DNA of 50,467 bases from an uncultured Muribaculaceae bacterium (lineage in GTDB: Bacteria > Bacteroidota > Bacteroidia > Bacteroidales > Muribaculaceae): NCBI GenBank assembly GCA_910583795.1, contig CAJTZQ010000021.1:1-50467 (forward strand). Direction: 5' to 3'. The notes below the pieces were generated by a model that worked only from the letters and a program-made list of their open reading frames with translations, made no database searches and had not been told where the DNA came from. Of this stretch, positions 43,950-50,467 are shown in pieces. The first letter of the stretch is position 1; the number at the start of each line of letters is the position of its first letter. The position numbers and the translations under genes were made by a program.

Positions 43950-43986
43950 TAACCCCATAACCCTCAGCGCTCTTTGAGCGCTGAAT
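43950..43986. repeat. Octamer repeat with hairpin element at the 3' end of cysK
   Basis: ATAACCCCATAACCC is followed by TCAGCGCTC-TTT-GAGCGCTGA (43964-43984). The layout matches the elements at 13989, 14776 and 45062 but the hairpin stem sequence differs. It ends 6 bases before the cysK stop codon. Confidence 0.75.
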
Positions 43987-43989
43987 AAA

Positions 43990-44937
43990 TCAAACCGGAT
44001 ATTCATCGAATGCATAAAGCACAGTCGAAAGATAGCGTTCGCCGGTATCGGGAAGAAGTGCTACAATTGTCTTGCCTGCATTCTCATCTTTTTTTGCCTC
44101 GCGAAGGGCTGCAGCTAATGCCGCCCCTGATGAAATCCCGACAAGCAAACCCTCTTTCTGCGCCAAAAGACGGGAAGCCTTTATCGCCTCGTTATCCGGT
44201 ATGGGAATCACAGCGTCAACCACTTCGGCATTAAAGTTTTTCGGAATAAATCCTGCCCCGATACCCTGTATCTTGTGTGGACCGGGCTGTCCGCCGGAAA
44301 GGACAGGAGATGTTGCAGGTTCCACACCCACCGTCTTTATCGCAGGATTATGTCGTTTAAGAGTTTCGGAAGTACCGCTCAACGTGCCGCCTGTGCCGAC
44401 ACCCGCTATAAATATATCCACCGTTCCATCCGTATCATTCCAAATCTCTTCACCTGTAATGCGCTTATGCACATCCGGATTGGCAGGATTTTCAAACTGC
44501 TGGAGAATCACAGAACCCGGATTCTCTGCCTGCAATTCCTGAGCCTTTTTTATGGCACCTTTCATACCTTCGCTCCCCGGAGTGAGAACGAGATTAGCAC
44601 CAAGCGCCTTAAGGAGATTCTGGCGTTCAATGCTCATTGTTTCAGGCATTGTCAGAATAAGCTTATACCCCTTTACTGATGCAACCCATGCAAGTCCGAT
44701 TCCTGTATTTCCGCTTGTTGGTTCGATTACAACCGCCCCCGGTTTAAGTTTCCCCGACTTTTCTGCATCCTCAATCATGGCAAGGGCGATACGGTCTTTC
44801 ACACTCCCTCCGGGATTGAAATATTCCACCTTAACCAAGACCCTCGCCTTGAGATCTTCCGATTTCTCAATATTTTTCACTTCCACCAAAGGAGTGGCTC
44901 CGATGAGCTCTGTAAGATTGTTGTAAATTTTTGCCAT
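43990..44937 (-). CDS. cysK: Cysteine synthase A (O-acetylserine sulfhydrylase)
   Basis: This 315-residue PLP enzyme makes cysteine from O-acetylserine and sulfide. The PLP lysine is K47 in NPGGSVKDR; the substrate loop TSGNTGIGLAW and the phosphate loop GVGTGGTLSG are intact. The sequence GIGAGFIPKNF near 215-225 is the usual contact area for CysE-type partners. The cysE gene lies directly upstream in the same direction, but a repeat-rich 245-bp gap separates them, so they are probably transcribed apart. Confidence 0.95.
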   Translation of the reverse strand: MAKIYNNLTELIGATPLVEVKNIEKSEDLKARVLVKVEYFNPGGSVKDRIALAMIEDAEKSGKLKPGAVVIEPTSGNTGIGLAWVASVKGYKLILTMPETMSIERQNLLKALGANLVLTPGSEGMKGAIKKAQELQAENPGSVILQQFENPANPDVHKRITGEEIWNDTDGTVDIFIAGVGTGGTLSGTSETLKRHNPAIKTVGVEPATSPVLSGGQPGPHKIQGIGAGFIPKNFNAEVVDAVIPIPDNEAIKASRLLAQKEGLLVGISSGAALAAALREAKKDENAGKTIVALLPDTGERYLSTVLYAFDEYPV

Positions 44938-44984
44938 AATCGTAAAGTTTAGATTTATTTAAGTTTCACAAGCTCACTTAAGGT

Positions 44985-45117
44985 TTGAAGGTTAAGGGGT
45001 TAAAGGGTTATATTTATGCATTATATCTAAGGAAGTTAAATATCTATCCACAATTGAAGATTAACCTTTTAACCTTATAACCTCATAACCCTCAACTTTC
45101 GCTTGCGAAAGTTGAAT
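44985..45117. repeat. Octamer repeats with hairpin TCAACTTTCGC-TT-GCGAAAGTTGA
   Basis: GGTTAAGG/GGTTAAAG octamers (about 44989-45012) and AACC-containing octamers (45062-45091) flank a short AT-rich stretch. The hairpin at 45092-45115 is the same stem as at 14807-14830 with a TT instead of AA loop. Confidence 0.75.
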
Positions 45118-45182
45118 TAAAAATACCATTGATGTGGTATATCGCATACCACATCGCAAATCAAGCCTACCACTTTTAGGGA

Positions 45183-46091
45183 TTAAATACCAAGACCGTC
45201 GGTAAAAGTGGTGGAGACAGCCCTGCGTTGCAATATTCGCGATCCGGCAGGGACAGAATGGGTTAACCAGATATTACCACCTATAATGGAACCGCGACCT
45301 ACGGTGATCCTTCCGAGAATCGATGAATTGGAATAGATTGTCACATTGTCCTCTATTATCGGATGGCGCGGCACATTGACAGGATGCCCGTTGCTGTCGA
45401 GCGAGAAATTTTTGGCTCCCAATGTCACACCCTGATACAAGGTGACATGATTTCCTATGATACAAGTCTCCCCTATCACCACTCCCGTGCCATGGTCGAT
45501 TGCAAAATACTCTCCTATCTTTGCCCCGGGATGAATATCTATTCCTGTATCCGAATGTGCCAGCTCAGTAATCACCCTCGGAATTACCGGAATCCCAAGT
45601 TTAAGCAACACGTGGGCAGCTCGGTAATGAACCATGGTGTGCACAACCGGATAACTCAATATGACTTCCGCAAAATTGTCTACGGCAGGATCATTATTAT
45701 ACATCGCTTCTACATCAGTGTATAAAAGCCGCTTGATTTCAGGAAGTTCATCGATAAACTTCAATGTGAGGGATGAAGCTTCCGCCGCTACCTCCTCTTC
45801 CTCATAATTATTGTCGAAACGCAATGCCCTGCGGGTTTCAGTCACGAGCAACGAATATAATTTTTCCAGATTAACCCCGAGATAGCATGAGCGTATGTTT
45901 TCATTATTGCGCCTGCAATCAAAGAAATCAGGGAAAACTATAGCTTTCACCAATGCCACTATCTCCTTTAACACTGCAACCGACGGGAACGACCCGTCAC
46001 CCCTCGGCACCATCCGCATCTCCTGGGCTGAAGACTCAGACAAAATTCTGACATTCCTCAGCAACACGTCTTCTATCGGCAGTCTATCCAT
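45183..46091 (-). CDS. cysE: Serine O-acetyltransferase
   Basis: This 302-residue enzyme acetylates serine for cysteine synthesis. The N-terminal helical domain is followed by a left-handed beta-helix with the CysE pattern DIHPGAKIGEYFAIDHGTGV, VTLYQGVTLGAK and a hexapeptide-repeat tail (IIEDNVTIYSNSSILGRITVG). The length fits the longer plant/Bacteroidota EpsC-like group rather than the E. coli form (273 residues). A longer frame begins with TTG at 46127, but that codon lies inside a perfect -7 box, so the ATG at 46091 is the start. Confidence 0.93.
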   Translation of the reverse strand: MDRLPIEDVLLRNVRILSESSAQEMRMVPRGDGSFPSVAVLKEIVALVKAIVFPDFFDCRRNNENIRSCYLGVNLEKLYSLLVTETRRALRFDNNYEEEEVAAEASSLTLKFIDELPEIKRLLYTDVEAMYNNDPAVDNFAEVILSYPVVHTMVHYRAAHVLLKLGIPVIPRVITELAHSDTGIDIHPGAKIGEYFAIDHGTGVVIGETCIIGNHVTLYQGVTLGAKNFSLDSNGHPVNVPRHPIIEDNVTIYSNSSILGRITVGRGSIIGGNIWLTHSVPAGSRILQRRAVSTTFTDGLGI

Positions 46092-46124
46092 ATCCGATGT
46101 AATAATTATACATATATTAGGGTG

Positions 46125-46156
46125 CAAAGTTATGTATTTTTGTATTATTTTGCAAA
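46125..46156 (-). promoter_or_regulatory. Promoter of cysE
   Basis: On the minus strand TTTG (46156-46153), 20 bases and TAACTTTG (46132-46125) match the consensus. The start would be near 46118, giving a leader of about 27 nt before the ATG at 46091. Confidence 0.75.
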
Positions 46157-46192
46157 ATATCTAAAATATTTCCGAAAAACATCATTTTTATA

Positions 46193-46200
46193 TATTTTTG
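46193..46200 (+). promoter_or_regulatory. Probable -7 box of the SDR gene
   Basis: TATTTTTG fits TAnnTTTG and lies 32 bases before the ATG at 46233. No TTTG is present at the -33 position. Confidence 0.4.
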
Positions 46201-46232
46201 CAAAAAGAATCAATGAAATACATGTTCTACAC

Positions 46233-47084
46233 ATGGCAGACAATTATCTTGAGCAAAGGATGGAAGACCTCCGGAGCGGACGTCTTCAGAATTCAAACCG
46301 CACCGCTGCAGCAGCCGCTCCTCGCAAAGGGTGCATCCAGGTTCCGTTCCCGGCAAAGCGCGTTCTCGTCACCGGTGGCGCCAACGGAATCGGTCTTGCC
46401 GTGGCGCGTGCTTACCTTAAAGCGGGATGCAAGGTTGCCGTAATTGACATAGACCGTGAAAAGGGTGAGAAACTTGCACACGATGAAGGGGTCAGGTTCT
46501 ACCATCTTGACCTTGCAGACCGGAGCGCACTCGAAACGGCACTCGAAAATCTTTTTGCGGCATGGAAAGAGATCGACATTGTGGTGAGCAACGCCGGTAT
46601 TTCCACATTCCAGCCACTCGAAGAAAGCGATCCTGATATGTTTGACCGTATCATCGACACAAACCTCCGCCCTACATACATCATAGCCCGTCTGTGGGCT
46701 CAACACCGTCGCAAATATCCGTTTCCCAATTCATACGGAGGCAGATTGATAACAATATCATCTACAAGGCACATCCAGAGTGAGAAAGGGACGGAAGGAT
46801 ATTCCGCATCCAAAGGTGGAGTGGCATCGCTTACACATGCACTAATGATGTCGCTCTCTGAATTTGGGATAACCGTAAACTGCATCTCTCCGGGATGGAT
46901 CCATCCCGGCAATCCGGAAGAACTGACCGAGGCAGACCGTTTGCAGCATCCGTCTCGCCGTGTCGGTAACCCGGAAGACATCGCCCGTCTGTGCATATTC
47001 CTGTCCCTACCCGACAACAACTTCATCAACGGCGCCGACATCCCCGTCGACGGCGGCATGACCCGCAAAATGCTCTACGTCTGA
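46233..47084 (+). CDS. Short-chain dehydrogenase/reductase
   Basis: This 283-residue oxidoreductase has the classical SDR set: cofactor loop TGGANGIG at 47-54, NAG at 120-122, catalytic S177, Y190 and K194 (YSASK). D72 after the second strand (AVIDIDR) suggests NAD preference. The first 40 residues (RMEDLRSGRLQNSNRT...) are an unusual polar leader before the Rossmann fold. The frame is open back to 46122, but that part crosses both promoters, so the ATG at 46233 is chosen. Substrate unknown. It ends directly against the convergent amidase gene. Confidence 0.88.
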   Translation: MADNYLEQRMEDLRSGRLQNSNRTAAAAAPRKGCIQVPFPAKRVLVTGGANGIGLAVARAYLKAGCKVAVIDIDREKGEKLAHDEGVRFYHLDLADRSALETALENLFAAWKEIDIVVSNAGISTFQPLEESDPDMFDRIIDTNLRPTYIIARLWAQHRRKYPFPNSYGGRLITISSTRHIQSEKGTEGYSASKGGVASLTHALMMSLSEFGITVNCISPGWIHPGNPEELTEADRLQHPSRRVGNPEDIARLCIFLSLPDNNFINGADIPVDGGMTRKMLYV

Positions 47085-47786
47085 TCAGGAACGGTAAGAG
47101 GGGAAGAGTTCGGCACGCATCCGCTGGCGGAGAGCTTTCATAAATCTGGCATGTTCTTCGGGGGTGACGTCCACCTTGGCATGAGCCTTTATCTTGGGAT
47201 GTGCTTCTTTGAAATTAGCCCTTATCTGCTCATGCGTCACAATATTTTTCAGAGGTATATTATAATGATGGATAAGAGGGATCACATAGTCGATCGCACT
47301 TTGAATCTGATCGTCAGTCAACGGTTCTTCGACCGTGTTGCCCTGAAATTCTATCCCTACCGTAAATTCGTTGCACCCGTCTCTTCCGTTAAGCCTTGAT
47401 TTGCCGGCATGCCAGGTGATTGCCGTGGGATCGGCGAGCACATAGCGCGTGCCGTCAGTGTCGATAAGCACATGGCAGCTTACCCCGCCTTTGGGAGTGG
47501 TTAGAGTCTTGAGAGCGTGTTCGGCATCTGCGGTTGCCGTGTGGTGCAAAATGATACCTTGCACATCGTTCATACCTTCAGTTATATTGGGAGTCGGAAC
47601 ATCCACCACCCAATATTCTCCTTTCTTTTCAATATGCTCACCCTCCGTGACAGGAAATTTAGGCTTCCTTGTACCAAACCATACGGCAAGAGTGATCGAC
47701 AACACAGCCGCCACAATCAAAAAAATGCCCGCCATACGGGCACCCCCCATATCCCTTAGCCTTTTTTTATAATATAATTCAGTCAT
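47085..47786 (-). CDS. Membrane-anchored N-acetylmuramoyl-L-alanine amidase (Amidase_2/PGRP type)
   Basis: This 233-residue protein has an uncleaved transmembrane helix at about 18-37 and a zinc amidase domain from about 60: GIILHHTAT (His81/82), CHVLIDTDGTRYVL, and TWHAGKS, NEFTVGIEFQGN, and VTHEQIR (His185). A likely third ligand is D206 in KVDVTP. It would cleave the bond between muramic acid and the stem peptide in the periplasm. The stop codon abuts that of the SDR gene: TGATCA at 47082-47087 provides TGA on both strands. Confidence 0.88.
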   Translation of the reverse strand: MTELYYKKRLRDMGGARMAGIFLIVAAVLSITLAVWFGTRKPKFPVTEGEHIEKKGEYWVVDVPTPNITEGMNDVQGIILHHTATADAEHALKTLTTPKGGVSCHVLIDTDGTRYVLADPTAITWHAGKSRLNGRDGCNEFTVGIEFQGNTVEEPLTDDQIQSAIDYVIPLIHHYNIPLKNIVTHEQIRANFKEAHPKIKAHAKVDVTPEEHARFMKALRQRMRAELFPSYRS

Positions 47787-47883
47787 CCATCTCTTTTTTA
47801 AAGAAACACTTTCTTATAGCCATTATCCTCACCTCTAACAAAAATTAACTCACCATTTATTTCCGCGACACAGAAAGTTTATG

Positions 47884-47891
47884 TAATTTTG
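47884..47891 (+). promoter_or_regulatory. Possible -7 box of the symporter gene
   Basis: TAATTTTG fits TAnnTTTG. No clear -33 element is seen. The leader would carry the heptamer repeats at 47930-47977. Confidence 0.4.
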
Positions 47892-47929
47892 AACCAATTT
47901 ATCCATCCACAATGGATCTGGTTCTAAAC

Positions 47930-47977
47930 TCTAAACCCGAAACTATAAACCCGAAACTATAAACTATAAACCCTAAA
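47930..47977. repeat. Heptamer repeats AACTATA/AACCCGA
   Basis: Seven consecutive heptamers of the form AACNNNA precede the symporter ATG directly, so the repeat forms the 5' leader of this gene. Confidence 0.85.
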
Positions 47978-47979
47978 CA

Positions 47980-49185
47980 ATGAAAAAAGCTCAGATTTAT
48001 ATATGGCTCGGCGCTCTTGCCGTAGGCGTCGGCATCGGGCTCCTAAGAATCGAAGCGGTAGATTCCATCATGAATTTCATCGCAACGGTCTATACCCGCC
48101 TTTTCCGTCTACTCGCTGTCCCGACAATCGTACTTGCCGTGATCACTACGCTCGCCTCATTAGGCGGTGGAAAAGATATGGGGAAAATGTTTAAGACTGC
48201 ACTGACATATACTCTCCTCACCACGTTTGCGGCAGCAGCAGTGGCACTTTGCTACTATCTGCTGATTGCTCCGGGCAATCTTCCACCGTCGGCAATAGGG
48301 GCTGAAGCCGAAAATGTAGAGCCGGTTGCATTTTCATATGCCGACCATATTTTATCTGTAATCCCGGACAATGTCGTCAGACCATTGCTTGAAGGAAATG
48401 TCTTGGCTTTGCTGCTTATGTGTTTCGCTGTGGGTATCGCCATTTCAAAAATGCCGGAATCCCGACCCAAGGAGATTGTGATGAACGGTCTGTCAGGGCT
48501 TCAGGAACTCCTTTTCATTCTTATAAGATGGCTGATCGCCATACTGCCTATAGGAATCGTGGCGTTTGCCGCTCAGCTTATTGCAGAGGTAGGCGCAGGC
48601 GTGATGTTCGACTCTCTCGGGAAATATGTGGCTGTCATAATAGCCGGCAACTGCACCCAGTTCTTCATTGTGCTTCCACTGTTCCTTCTCCTTTCGGGGC
48701 TCAATCCTGTCAAGACCCTCTCCGGTATGATGCCGGCGGTGTTGATGGCACTCTTTACAAAAAGCTCGGCAGCCACCCTCCCTGTCACAATGGAAAATGC
48801 CGAGCAACGGGTGAAGGTAAATCCCAAGGTGGCGAGATTCGTACTTCCTATATGCACAACCATCAACATGAACGGGTGCGCAGCTTTCATTCTCGCCACA
48901 TCCCTTTTTGTGATGCAGAACAACGGCATGGAATTAAGCATACCGACCATGATTCTCTGGGTGTTTATATCCGTGTTGTCGGCTGTAGGTAATGCCGGTG
49001 TGCCCATGGGATGCTATTTCCTGACCCTGTCATTGATGTCGGGCATAGGTGCCAATGTCGGCATCATGGGAATCATTCTTCCGATCTATACCATAATCGA
49101 CATGGTTGAGACAGCAGAAAACGTGTGGTCAGATTCCTGCGTCTGCGCCATAACCAACCGCCGCCTCAAGCCGAAAGCATCCTGA
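47980..49185 (+). CDS. Dicarboxylate/amino acid:cation symporter (DAACS family)
   Basis: This 401-residue inner-membrane transporter matches the GltP/DctA family. It has about eight membrane helices and two re-entrant loops: the serine-rich motif SSAATLP (HP1), ICTTINMNGCAA (TM7, NMxG), and GVPMGCYFLTL (HP2). It imports glutamate, aspartate or C4-dicarboxylates with Na+ or H+. The residues that select the substrate cannot be decided by eye. A 52-bp perfect palindrome follows and terminates this gene and the convergent neighbour. Confidence 0.92.
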   Translation: MKKAQIYIWLGALAVGVGIGLLRIEAVDSIMNFIATVYTRLFRLLAVPTIVLAVITTLASLGGGKDMGKMFKTALTYTLLTTFAAAAVALCYYLLIAPGNLPPSAIGAEAENVEPVAFSYADHILSVIPDNVVRPLLEGNVLALLLMCFAVGIAISKMPESRPKEIVMNGLSGLQELLFILIRWLIAILPIGIVAFAAQLIAEVGAGVMFDSLGKYVAVIIAGNCTQFFIVLPLFLLLSGLNPVKTLSGMMPAVLMALFTKSSAATLPVTMENAEQRVKVNPKVARFVLPICTTINMNGCAAFILATSLFVMQNNGMELSIPTMILWVFISVLSAVGNAGVPMGCYFLTLSLMSGIGANVGIMGIILPIYTIIDMVETAENVWSDSCVCAITNRRLKPKAS

Positions 49186-49199
49186 CGATATCTCGAAAC

Positions 49200-49251
49200 C
49201 CTATAATAATAAAGTGACACGATCATGATCGTGTCACTTTATTATTATAGG
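49200..49251. terminator. Bidirectional terminator, 52-bp perfect palindrome
   Basis: The two 26-bp arms are exact reverse complements with the centre between 49225 and 49226. The core is GTGACACGATCATGATCGTG; the outer arms are A-rich on the left and T-rich on the right. A T-tract therefore follows the stem on either strand, fitting the convergent gene pair. Confidence 0.88.
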
Positions 49252-49268
49252 CACCTTATGCTATCTAT

Positions 49269-50306
49269 CTACCCGACGATATATTCGATGGCTTCTTGGG
49301 GAGTGGAGACAACCTTCACAGGGATTTCTCCGCCTCGCATGAATCCCTCTTCTCTCATCTTATCAAACATACTTATCAGGGGATCGAAGAATCCGTCGAC
49401 ATTCACAAGCACGACCTTGCCGGGAAACAGTTTCAACTGACTCCATGCCATGATCTCACACAGTTCATCGAGAGTGCCGATACCGCCGGGAAGCGCCACC
49501 GCTGCTACCGACAGATCAGCCATTGTCTGTTTTCTTACATGCATGGTCGGAGTGTCGATACACTTTGTAAGACCTTCATGAGCCCAGCCGCGCTCCAACA
49601 TGAAATGTGGCAATACTCCCGTGACCTTACCTTTGCCTGCCAAGGCTCCGTCGATAGTAGACGCCATGAGTCCACGATAACCGCCTCCCGTGACAAGTGT
49701 AAAGCCATTCTTTGCAATCAGTTCCCCCATTTCATAAGCGGCGTCAAGATACTTTTGGGGCACCTCCGAAGAAGAAGCGCAATAAACCACTACTCCGTCA
49801 CGTTTTTCACCCCTCTCCGGAGTGCCTGACAATTTCTCACTCAGGATTGTCATCGCCTTTTCCAGCCATTCAGCGTCGACGGAATCGAATGTATCAAGTT
49901 CCGCACTGTCTATATCAAGAACACCCGCTACAGCTCCGTTCTTAAAAAACGGAACCACAATTTCTGACCGTGATGACGAACTGCAAGCAATATGTCCCGG
50001 GAAAGCCTCCACATCAGGCACAACAAGAGTACGGGCTTCAGCCCATGCCGTGCCGCATACACCCTTTCCGTGAGCGATACGCGTACAAGCCAACGGTCCC
50101 TGAAACGGTCCCAACACAAGCTTGTCACCGACAACATTATAGAAACCTACCCACAGAAACTTGAAAGTATCCATGATCGCAGCCGACAGGTTTGCCATCA
50201 CAGCCACCGGATCCGATTCATAGCTCATCAACGCTTCCAATTGAGGAAACAAAGCGGCATATTTCTCCTCCTTACTTCCCTCCACGACAATTAACTCTTC
50301 CGCCAT
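49269..50306 (-). CDS. Fusion of free-methionine-(R)-sulfoxide reductase (GAF) and LOG-family phosphoribohydrolase
   Basis: This 345-residue protein joins two families. Residues 1-160 are a GAF-type free Met-R-sulfoxide reductase: the three redox cysteines C74, C84 and C108 have the same 10/24 spacing as in E. coli fRMsr, within PLACTRIAHGKGVCG and HIACSS. Residues 172-345 are a LOG/TIGR00730-type Rossmann protein with GGGYRGLM (207-214), MHVRK (255-259) and PGGIGTLDE (273-281), the pattern of cytokinin-activating nucleotide phosphoribohydrolases. Why the two activities are joined is not known to me. A longer frame starts with TTG at 50339, but that codon lies in the -7 box; ATG 50306 is the start. 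Confidence 0.9.
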   Translation of the reverse strand: MAEELIVVEGSKEEKYAALFPQLEALMSYESDPVAVMANLSAAIMDTFKFLWVGFYNVVGDKLVLGPFQGPLACTRIAHGKGVCGTAWAEARTLVVPDVEAFPGHIACSSSSRSEIVVPFFKNGAVAGVLDIDSAELDTFDSVDAEWLEKAMTILSEKLSGTPERGEKRDGVVVYCASSSEVPQKYLDAAYEMGELIAKNGFTLVTGGGYRGLMASTIDGALAGKGKVTGVLPHFMLERGWAHEGLTKCIDTPTMHVRKQTMADLSVAAVALPGGIGTLDELCEIMAWSQLKLFPGKVVLVNVDGFFDPLISMFDKMREEGFMRGGEIPVKVVSTPQEAIEYIVG

Positions 50307-50336
50307 ATTGATCAAACATTTTTTCAATGAAACATG

Positions 50337-50368
50337 CAAATTTACAACTTAATCAGTATTATTGCAAA
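50337..50368 (-). promoter_or_regulatory. Promoter of the fRMsr-LOG fusion gene
   Basis: On the minus strand TTTG (50368-50365), 20 bases and TAAATTTG (50344-50337) match the consensus. The start would be near 50330. Confidence 0.75.
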
Positions 50369-50370
50369 TA

Positions 50371-50403
50371 AAGAAGACGGCGTCCCCCCTGAAGGAAACG
50401 CCG
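50371..50403 (-). terminator. Terminator of the gene at the right edge
   Basis: CGGCGT (50378-50383) pairs with ACGCCG (50398-50403). On the minus strand the stem is followed by TCTTCTTTATTT. It ends a minus-strand transcript entering from the right, just before the fusion-gene promoter. Confidence 0.65.
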
Positions 50404-50418
50404 CCATTAGAATTTAAT

Positions 50419-50467
50419 CTATAAAATCCCAGAATCAGGCGTAATATCAAGGCCGGCGGCTTCGACA
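50419..50467 (-). CDS. Partial CDS at right edge, 3' end only
   Basis: The minus strand reads VEAAGLDITPDSGIL and then TAG at 50421-50419. The terminator just downstream supports a real gene end. Fifteen residues are not enough to name the product. Confidence 0.5.
   Translation of the reverse strand, partial: VEAAGLDITPDSGIL

Noticed and set aside
46092..46127. TTG start at 46127 for cysE
   Set aside because: The codon is part of the -7 box, so it would not be in the mRNA. ATG 46091 is used instead.
50307..50339. TTG start at 50339 for the fRMsr-LOG fusion
   Set aside because: The codon overlaps the -7 promoter box; ATG 50306 fits the family N-terminus.
1..50467. tRNA or rRNA genes
   Set aside because: I scanned the gaps for T-loop and rRNA-like sequences and recognised none; a covariance search was not possible here.

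Overview
This window comes from a Bacteroidales (Bacteroidota) chromosome. A gut lineage close to Muribaculaceae or Bacteroides is likely, but that rank is an inference from style and gene content. The evidence is two SusC/SusD outer-membrane nutrient systems, UpxY-type capsule control, many Bacteroidales-style lipoproteins, a BACON-GH16 enzyme, and repeated promoters of the Bacteroides form TTTG-N19-21-TAnnTTTG with no Shine-Dalgarno sites.

Region 1 (1-8.3 kb, minus strand) is the start of a capsule or surface-polysaccharide locus that runs off the left edge. It encodes a nucleotidyltransferase fused to a PLP aminotransferase/decarboxylase-like domain, an ornithine-cyclodeaminase-family enzyme, a Wzx-type flippase, two sugar-transfer-type ATP-grasp proteins, and a CDP-glycerol-phosphotransferase-like protein. 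Most junctions overlap by 1-4 bp or are a few bases apart. A flippase remnant lies upstream. Together the genes suggest a polymer carrying a nucleotide-activated amino-alcohol, amino acid or similar decoration.

Region 2 (8.4-13.9 kb) is the control and mobility end of that locus. It holds an UpxY-like antiterminator with a long C-terminal extension, a two-gene ATPase/unknown module with its own promoter, a GxxExxY (PDDEXK-like) gene and a tyrosine recombinase. Four arrays of a roughly 23-28 bp repeat built around GACCAG..CCAGAGAAC mark the module boundaries. Each array has forward copies on the left and inverted copies on the right. This is the most unusual structure in the window.

Region 3 (14-19.5 kb) holds housekeeping genes: msrA, an S9 (DPP-IV-like) peptidase and tex. 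Region 4 (19.7-27.3 kb, plus) is a SusC/SusD operon with two downstream lipoproteins and no local CAZyme. Region 5 (27.9-40.4 kb, minus) is a beta-glucan-type polysaccharide utilization locus: a propeller/Y_Y_Y/LuxR sensor-regulator, a GH16 endoglucanase, SusC, SusD, a surface glycan-binding lipoprotein and a GH5. A 160-bp hairpin MITE with a 5-bp target duplication lies between the two systems.

Region 6 (40.6-50.5 kb) starts with a promoter-to-terminator segment that may be an unannotated ncRNA. It continues with metX, an OmpA lipoprotein, a TlpA-like lipoprotein, cysK, cysE, an SDR, a PGRP-type amidase, a dicarboxylate/amino-acid symporter and a fusion of free-methionine-sulfoxide reductase with a LOG-family enzyme. 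Sulfur amino-acid synthesis and repair recur here (metX, cysK, cysE, fRMsr, plus msrA at 14 kb).

Many intergenic regions carry degenerate tandem repeats with a strict 7-bp (or 8-bp) step but different words at each site. I saw no rRNA, tRNA or CRISPR array.
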